From positions 8,466,105 through 8,530,104 of the forward strand of contig OX030956.1 of the NCBI GenBank assembly GCA_943735955.1: DNA of 64,000 nucleotides, written 5' to 3'. The stretch is from Piscicola geometra (Eukaryota; Annelida; Clitellata; Hirudinida; Piscicolidae). Numbering within the stretch: position 1 is the stretch's first letter; each line of letters opens with the position of its first letter. The translations under genes and the position numbers were made by a program. This document shows positions 57,474 through 64,000 of this stretch, piece after piece. Under the pieces are notes generated by a model. The model had not been told where the DNA came from. It worked only from the letters and a program-made list of their open reading frames with translations, and did no database searches.

Positions 57474-58641
57474 TATATTTATCTGTCTGTTGGACTGGCT
57501 AACCAAATAAATTTTTTATTTATCGTTAGAGTGAAAATGAATCAACAAAATGAATACAGATTTATTCATGGTCTACCTAGTAAGTTATGCTTCATATTTA
57601 TGTTATATTGATATTCAAATTTTTAGTGACTTGACATTTATATATAATTCTATAATATGATGACTGTAAAAACAGATTGTCCAGACATTTAATTATTATT
57701 AATTTATTCTTACATTTGACGCTATTGTAAGGAATTTCACTATTTTATTGGGACATAGGCATATGGATGCAAATTTTTTTTATATAAAAAAGAACTGATA
57801 AATAGATTTGTCAAAATAATAAAAGGATTTGTAGAACGTTTTCTTTAGTCGTTCATAAAATAATTGAAGAAAAAAAAATAAAGTAAATGAATGGAAGAAT
57901 ATAAGAATAATTAATTGAATCTATAAGTACGCAATGCAAAACCTAATTATTTTTTTCTAAAATCGCTAAAAACTTTAAATGAAAGTTTAATTTTTTTTCA
58001 AACTCGTGGAACGTGGTTATATTTTTAGAGTGGTGGTTTTGATATTGATAGGGTTGATGGCTAGTTTATGAATTTAATTGTAGTTGAATTTATATAGATG
58101 ACCAATAATGAAAGGTATTAAAATCGCTATTGTTTTTCTTCAAATCGCTTAAAGTGGCAATAGAAAAGTATGTTTATTGAGTATCGAGCTTTTTTTTAAA
58201 TGTTTGGCGATACAAATTTTAATAGTTGATACAAAAAGAATGAGCAATACAGCAAACAATACTAAATAGTATCGCTGATACTGTATTGGCCGATACCGGT
58301 TCTTTGATTCCAACCCTGGGAAGGACCCCCCCCTCCCCCAAGATTTTCCGCAGATCGCCGCCCCTGGAGGATATCATAGTTAGCTGATTATCGATAAGGA
58401 GGGTGATGTGTGAAAACGGATTATATTTTCAGATTTAACACACATAGTAGCAGAGAAACAGTACTGTAATTAAAGTACTGAAATTTCATTTGAAAATGAA
58501 GTAATTTTTAACTTTTAAATTTAAATTCTCATGTAATTTGGTAATATATACTTACAGATTACTTACAAATGTTTATAAAATAAGACAAATCATCTGATAA
58601 AGACCCTGCTCAATCTGTCGTCATTTGGATCAGATCTTCTG

Positions 58642-58847
<206 letters not shown>

Positions 58848-59139
58848 TCTTCTAGTAATAAGTCAATGGGAATATCTGTTAGTTTTCTTGGCTGGCATCA
58901 GCAGGCATCCCTCCAAGATTTGGTCGAACTGATCACTTTACACTGGTATTGGCAAGAATAAGGAAGACACCACACACAAGTGCCAATCAATCACATGGCT
59001 CCAATCCGCTAATTGAAAACACGTTGACTTTGAATAACTATAAAATTAAACACACTTTATTGAAAACAATTTTTCAATTCTAATGAACAAACAATACATT
59101 TAATATTTGAAACTTTTATTTTGAATTCTTGATATAAAG

Positions 59140-59470
59140 TATTAATAATTTATATTGTATTTAATAATTTATATTGTATTTAATAATTTATATTGTATTT
59201 AATAATTTATATTGTATTTAATAATTTATATTGTATTTAATAATTTATATTGTATTTAATAATTTATATTGTATTTAATAATTTATATTGTATTTAATAA
59301 TTTATATTGTATTTAATAATTTATATTGTATTTAATAATTCATTTTGTATTTAATAATTTATATTGTATTTAATAATTTATATTGTATTTAATAATTTAT
59401 ATTGTATTTAATAATTCATATTGTATTTAATAATTTTTATTGTATTTAATAATTTTTATTGTATTTAATA
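59140..59470. repeat. 19-bp satellite e, first array
   Basis: About 17 copies of ATTGTATTTAATAATTTAT (19 bp) with a few CATTTT/TTTTAT variants, ending in the foldback right-end sequence. Confidence 0.95.
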
Positions 59471-60169
59471 ATTTTTATTTTTATTTGATAAATTTAAGTT
59501 CGTTTTAATTATGTAATTTAAAAAATTTAGTCCGTTTTATTTATTTAAAATTGTGAAACGAATCTATAAAAAAGTCCGTTTTTATATAAAAAGTCCGTTT
59601 TATTTATTGAAAATTGTGAAACGAATCTATAAATAAATCCGTTTTTTATATAAAAAGTCCGTTTTATTTATTCTAAAATATTAACAAGGAGACTTTTTCT
59701 CCGAGAGACTTTTTCTCCAGGAGGTTTTTTCTCCGGGAGGCTTTTTGTAGAAGGTATTTCATCCGAAGTCTTTTTCTCCGAGAGGCTTTTTATCCTACAT
59801 TCCTACTACTACTACTTTCTTCTAGTCATAAGTCAATGGGAATATCTGTTAATTTTTCTTGGCTGACATCAGCAGGCATCCCACCAAGATTGATCACTTT
59901 ATACTGGTATTGGCAAGAATAATGAAGACACCACACACAAGTGCCAATCACATGGCTCCAATACGCTAATTGAAAACATTTTAAGGAACAAACAATACAT
60001 TTAATATTTGAAACTTGTAATTTGAATTCTTGATATAAAGAATTTCAACAAAAAAAGTACAATTAAAAATAAACATTTTATTTTTTTTTTAAAAATATTT
60101 TAATTAATGTAATTAATAATTTATTTAGATTAATCTAATTAACAATTTATTTCAATCATTGTAATTAAT

Positions 60170-60680
60170 AATTTCTATTGTATTTAATAATTTCTATTGT
60201 ATTTAATAGTTTTTATTGTATTTAATAATTTATATTGTATTTAATAATTTATATTGTATTTAATAATTTATATTGTATTTAATAATTTATATTGTATTTA
60301 ATAATTTATATTGTATTTAATAATTTATATTGTATTTAATAATTTATATTGTATTTAATAATTTATATTGTATTTAATAATTTATATTGTATTTAATAAT
60401 TTATATTGTATTTAATAATTTATATTGTATTTAATAATTTATATTGTATTTAATAATTTATATTGTATTTAATAATTTATATTGTATTTAATAATTTATA
60501 TTGTATTTAATAATTTATATTGTATTTAATAATTTATATTGTATTTAATAATTTATATTGTATTTAATAATTTATATTGTATTTAATAATTTATATTGTA
60601 TTTAATAATTTATATTGTATTTAATAATTTATATTGTATTTAATAATTTATATTGTATTTAATAATTTATATTGTAGCGT
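60170..60680. repeat. 19-bp satellite e, second array
   Basis: About 27 nearly identical copies of the same 19-bp unit as at 59140-59470, ending at TTGTAGCGTGCC. Confidence 0.96.
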
Positions 60681-60699
60681 GCCGCATTTGTGTGCGCTA

Positions 60700-61985
60700 T
60701 AGAGGTTGGACCGAGTACCCGCGGGTTCCCGCGGGAACGGGAATGAAAATTAATTTCGGGACGGGAAAAGTCGGGAACCGGGAATAGGTTTTTGGGACGG
60801 GAATCAACATTCAAATCGGGAACGGGAAAAGACGGGAACGGGAATCAACTTTTAAATCGGGAACGGGAAAAACGGGAATAACAGTTATTGGGATTGGATT
60901 CTTTAACAATGATTTTTCAGCAAACTTCTAAGTATGGAAATCTTTATTTCATCGATACTCCGTACTTAAAATAAGTATTAAATGCAATATAAATGTATAA
61001 CGAAGCCACCATTGCCAATGTTGAAATCTCCAACACTACATTTGAAGTTGTTATGATGAGTCCAAAGATTAGGGAGATTAGAACAAATGGGTGATGATGA
61101 AAACTTTTCAGACGAAATCAAAATGGTCAGTTATATTATTGTAATTTTATAAATTAATACTTTGAATTTGAATGATTAATTTCCAAATGATCATTTCGAC
61201 AAAAGAAAAGATGCCATTGATCAGCCAGACCAAGCTGCAGTGCCGTTGAGAAAAAAAACAAATGATGGTTATTCAGACCTATTATGTTTGTTTTTATAAC
61301 GTAAAAATTATAATACAATTATTATACTATCAAATTATACGAATGATTTTATATTTGCAGTTGTGGAGAATAAGAATGTTGTCAAAAAACATATATCTAA
61401 CATTATTGAAGAATTAATAATAATGAACGAAAAAAAAATTCAGAAGAGGATGAATTGTACAAATATTCACAATTACGTCCCAAAAAAATTGAAAATTATA
61501 AAGATGTCGTTTAACTTCAGACCCAAAATCATCTCATTTGAAAGCTGAAACTCTTAACGGTTTAACCCGTGTGAAAAGCAATAAAGACTTGATTGAATTA
61601 CTCAAAAACAATGACTAACTTCAATACATTCATTTCAATAAATATTTGAAATTTAAATCGTGTTTTTTTAATTTTATTAAAAGAAATATGCTCTGACTTT
61701 CAAATAATAAATTTTAAGAAATGTTAGAACTAGCAAGTTTGGGACCAGTGAAAACGGCAGCGAAAATGAATAAAAAAACAAAAAGCTTTCGGAAACGGGT
61801 CGGGACGGAAAAAAAAATTTCGGGAACGGGACGGGACGGGAATCAAAATTCTGATGTCCCATCGGGAACGGGACGAGACGGGAATCAAAATTCTGATGTC
61901 CCATCGGGAACGGGACGAGACGGGAAAACAAATTTCGGGAACGGGACGAGACCGTGAATGAAAAATCGTTCATGTCCGACCTCTA
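60700..61985. mobile_element. Element with G-rich GGGAACGGGAC ends
   Basis: Terminal TAGAGGTTGGACC is mirrored by GTCCGACCTCTA. Both ends carry degenerate GGGAACGGGAATCAA / GGGACGGGA repeats (60715-60900; 61795-61945) in the same strand orientation. The middle is AT-rich with short readings and no transposase. Termini resemble hAT ends, but no matching 8-bp target duplication is seen. Non-autonomous. Confidence 0.65.
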
Positions 61986-62035
61986 CTTGTACACTATTTT
62001 CATATTATCTTCATTTCCCGCTGTCACAATTATAT

Positions 62036-62093
62036 TTACAATTACCGAGTTCAACGTAAATCTTTGTGGCGAAAATGTAAAACAGATCCGTTT
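62036..62093. mobile_element. Solo end of the ANKS3-intron MITE family
   Basis: TTACAATTACCGAGTTCAAC.. AATGTAAAACAGATCC matches the right arm of the MITE at 17164-17449. The other arm is missing. Confidence 0.75.
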
Positions 62094-62252
62094 ATTCTTT
62101 TTATTGAAATCAACTTTTAGTTTTAAATGTTTAATGAAAAAAGTAGATTTTAAACTTTTTCAAATGCGACATATATTATTATATGTTTTAATAAGAACAA
62201 ATTAACAATTTCACATTTTATTAGAGTATCTTGATAATAAATCATTGAAAAA

Positions 62253-63192
62253 ATGCCTATTGAATTGTACTCAGTTGCGCCGATCTGCAATTCCTTGCAA
62301 GGCGTCATCAAGTCTTGCCTCTACAATGGCTCCCGTTTCGAAGGACATCAGAAGAGCAAAGGCAACAGATACGACGTGGAAGTTATTCTACAGGTCTTTT
62401 GTGATGGTTTTCGTAAAAAAAGTCTAAGTTTTCAAAACTCAGTTTCAATATTTTTAAATGTTAAATATACTGAGTTAAATAATAATTTTTATTTCGAATG
62501 AAGAACGTCGACATGGAAGAGTCTTTTCTATGTGGCTACTTGAAGATCAAGGGCCTGACAGACGAGTACCCAACCCTGGTGACCTTCTTCGATGGCGAGA
62601 TCATCAGCGAGAAGTACCCCTTCCTGACGCGCAAGTGGGACGCCGACGAGGAGGTCGACCAGAAGCACTGGGTTGGTGGTCTGGATGTTTCCTCGGGTTG
62701 GCGCTACTAAAATTAAGGTTTTACTTTATATTGTTTCTGATGGTACTTTTAAAATGCTGTAATTACCAGTTGAAGCCTTTAAAATCTTATTAACCCGAGT
62801 AAATAAAAGTTTAAAATAATCAAATCTGTCCAGAGTCAGTTCTCAAGTTTTGAGCACTCGAAGACGTTCAATGCAGACGACTTTGACTACTCACAACTCA
62901 AGGACAAGGATGTCGTCTTCATGCGATGGAAGGTCGGGTGATGCATGGTCAAAGTCTGTAACTTATTAGGGCATCAATAATTGATTACATCTGCCAACCC
63001 TCACCAAGCATTCTTCCATCATCATTTCAAACCACCACTACCACGACCACCATCTCTACAGGAACACTTCTTAGTGCCCGACCACACCATCAAGGACATC
63101 AGTGGAGCATCCTTCGCAGGCTTCTACTACATCTGCTTCAAGAAGTCCTCCAAAACCATTGAGGGATACTACTTCCATAGAAACTCCGAAAT
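62253..63192 (+). CDS. GID4, substrate receptor of the CTLH/GID E3 ligase (5' part)
   Basis: Recognises proteins with N-terminal proline for ubiquitination by the CTLH complex. Exons 62253-62393, 62504-62671, 62834-62932 and 63062 to about 63192 join in frame at GT-AG sites (179 codons so far). Reads [91 protein letters not shown] and [11 protein letters not shown]. The residues lining the degron pocket in human GID4 (E237 in EQFLVPD; G251, S253 and Y258 in SGASFAGFY) are all conserved. The N-terminus is much shorter than the long disordered human one. The last donor is probably GAAAT|GTTTGT at 63192; the C-terminal exon (the region matching human YQSLNLTHV..) must lie beyond the right edge, after the minisatellite. 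Confidence 0.94.
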
Positions 63193-63204
63193 GTTTGTTT
63201 TATT

Positions 63205-64000
63205 CGAAATCCATTTGTCCCATTTTCAATTGGAAATCCATTTGAACCAGTTTTAATTGGAAATCCATTTGTCCCATTTTCAATTGGAAATCCATTTGTC
63301 CCAGTTTCAATTGGAAATCCATTTGTCCCAGTTTCAATTGGAAATCCATTTGTCCCAGTTTCAATTGGAAATCCATTTGTCCCAGTTTCAATTGGAAATC
63401 CATTTGTCCCATTTTCAATTGGAAATCCATTTGTCCCAGTTTCAATTGGAAATCCATTTGAACCAGTTTCAATTGGAAATCCATTTGTCCCAGTTTCAAT
63501 TGGAAATCCATTTGTCCCAGTTTTAATTGGAAATCCATTTGAACCAGTTTCAATTGGAAATCCATTTGTCCCATTTTCAATTGGAAATCCATTTGTCCCA
63601 TTTTCAATTGGAAATCCATTTGTCCCAGTTTCAATTGGAAATCCATTTGTCCCAGTTTCAATTGGAAATCCATTTGAACCAGTTTTAATTGGAAATCCAT
63701 TTGTCCCAGTTTCAATTGGAAATCCATTTGTCCCAGTTTCAATTGGAAATCCATTTGTCCCAGTTTCAATTGGAAATCCATTTGTCCCAGTTTCAATTGG
63801 AAATCCATTTGTCCCATTTTCAATTGGAAATCCATTTGTCCCAGTTTCAATTGGAAATCCATTTGTCCCAGTTTCAATTGGAAATCCATTTGTCCCATTT
63901 TCAATTGGAAATCCATTTGTCCCAGTTTCAATTGGAAATCCATTTGTCCCATTTTCAATTGGAAATCCATTTGTCCCATTTTCAATTGGAAATCCATTTG
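63205..64000. repeat. 27-bp minisatellite in GID4 intron
   Basis: About 29 copies of a 27-bp unit (AATTGGAAATCCATTTG + TCCCAGTTTC) with TCCCATTTTC and GAACCAGTTT variants, beginning about a dozen bases after the exon-4 donor and continuing past the window. Open on both strands because 27 is a multiple of three. Not a gene. Confidence 0.95.

Larger units (their letters stand above)
55231..58366 (+). mobile_element. hAT element copy 2, with 8-bp target duplication
   Basis: Begins CATGGGCGGCGATC and ends GATCGCCGCCCCTG, flanked on both sides by GAGGATAT (55223-55230 and 58367-58374), an exact 8-bp duplication diagnostic of hAT insertion. Length 3136 bp including a nested MITE. Contains a DUF4371-type transposase remnant on the plus strand. 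Homologous to 5.4-8.8 kb. Confidence 0.92.
58849..60680. repeat. Direct duplication around the foldback right end
   Basis: 58849-59130 and 59813-60040 are near copies in the same orientation (AAGTCAATGGGAATATCTGT, TGGTATTGGCAAGAATAA, GACACCACACACAAGTGCCA). Each runs into a 19-bp satellite (59140-59470; 60170-60680). The right end of the foldback element (59500-59803) lies between the two copies. Confidence 0.85.

Noticed and set aside
63200..63997. 265-codon minus-strand ORF of 9-residue repeats
   Set aside because: Product of the 27-bp minisatellite in a GID4 intron; starts and stops at array edges.

Overview
This is animal nuclear DNA, not bacterial: four recognisable metazoan genes are split by short GT-AG introns and sit in AT-rich sequence crowded with simple repeats and dead transposons. 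No operon, Shine-Dalgarno site, tRNA, rRNA or CRISPR array is seen. The protein set (TGF-beta-family type I receptor, ANKS3, ORAI, GID4), poly-Asn and poly-His coding runs and MULE, Merlin and hAT remnants fit an invertebrate. An annelid or mollusc would not surprise me, but the species cannot be told from the sequence.

Layout. 1-3.25 kb: 3' half of a type I TGF-beta/activin receptor kinase gene (+), its first visible intron filled by a 24-bp minisatellite. 3.25-16.3 kb: no host gene; a hAT copy carrying about 920 bp of a 4-bp repeat (5.4-8.8 kb), a foldback-like element with 233-bp tandem units (10.1-13.0 kb), and hAT and LINE scraps. 16.3-23.2 kb: complete ANKS3 (+, 11 exons; the exon sum is an exact multiple of three), with a hAT MITE and a dead hAT transposase in intron 2. 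23.9-24.2 kb: possible small exon pair (+). 24.3-25.6 kb: complete ORAI (-, 3 exons). 26.2-26.5 kb: last exons of a small coiled-coil gene (+).

27.8-31.4 kb: foldback-like element with inverted ends of about 16-bp subrepeats and an interior of several different satellites, all with a 19-bp period. 32.6-33.0 kb: a MITE. 33.9-48.7 kb: about 15 kb of mostly minus-strand transposon debris: MULE and Merlin transposases, two divergent members of an uncharacterised mobile-element protein family, and an unidentified Cys/Trp-rich ORF. 50.1-50.8 kb: non-LTR reverse transcriptase remnant. 51.9-52.9 kb: part of a second copy of the 27.8-kb element. 54.3-59.8 kb: another foldback-like element, into which a 3.1-kb hAT element (exact 8-bp target duplication) inserted, itself hit by a MITE. 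60.7-62.0 kb: small element with G-rich degenerate ends. 62.25 kb to the end: first four recognised exons of GID4 (+), then a 27-bp minisatellite running off the window.

The four host genes belong to unrelated pathways: growth-factor signalling, ciliary scaffolding, store-operated calcium entry and Pro/N-degron ubiquitination. They look like ordinary scattered genes, not a cluster. The unusual content is in the repeats (foldback-like elements, 19-bp satellites), the uncharacterised protein family, and a Glu-to-Gln change in ORAI at a position known to affect channel selectivity. Exon limits were set by reading frame, splice dinucleotides and remembered family sequences; no search was run.
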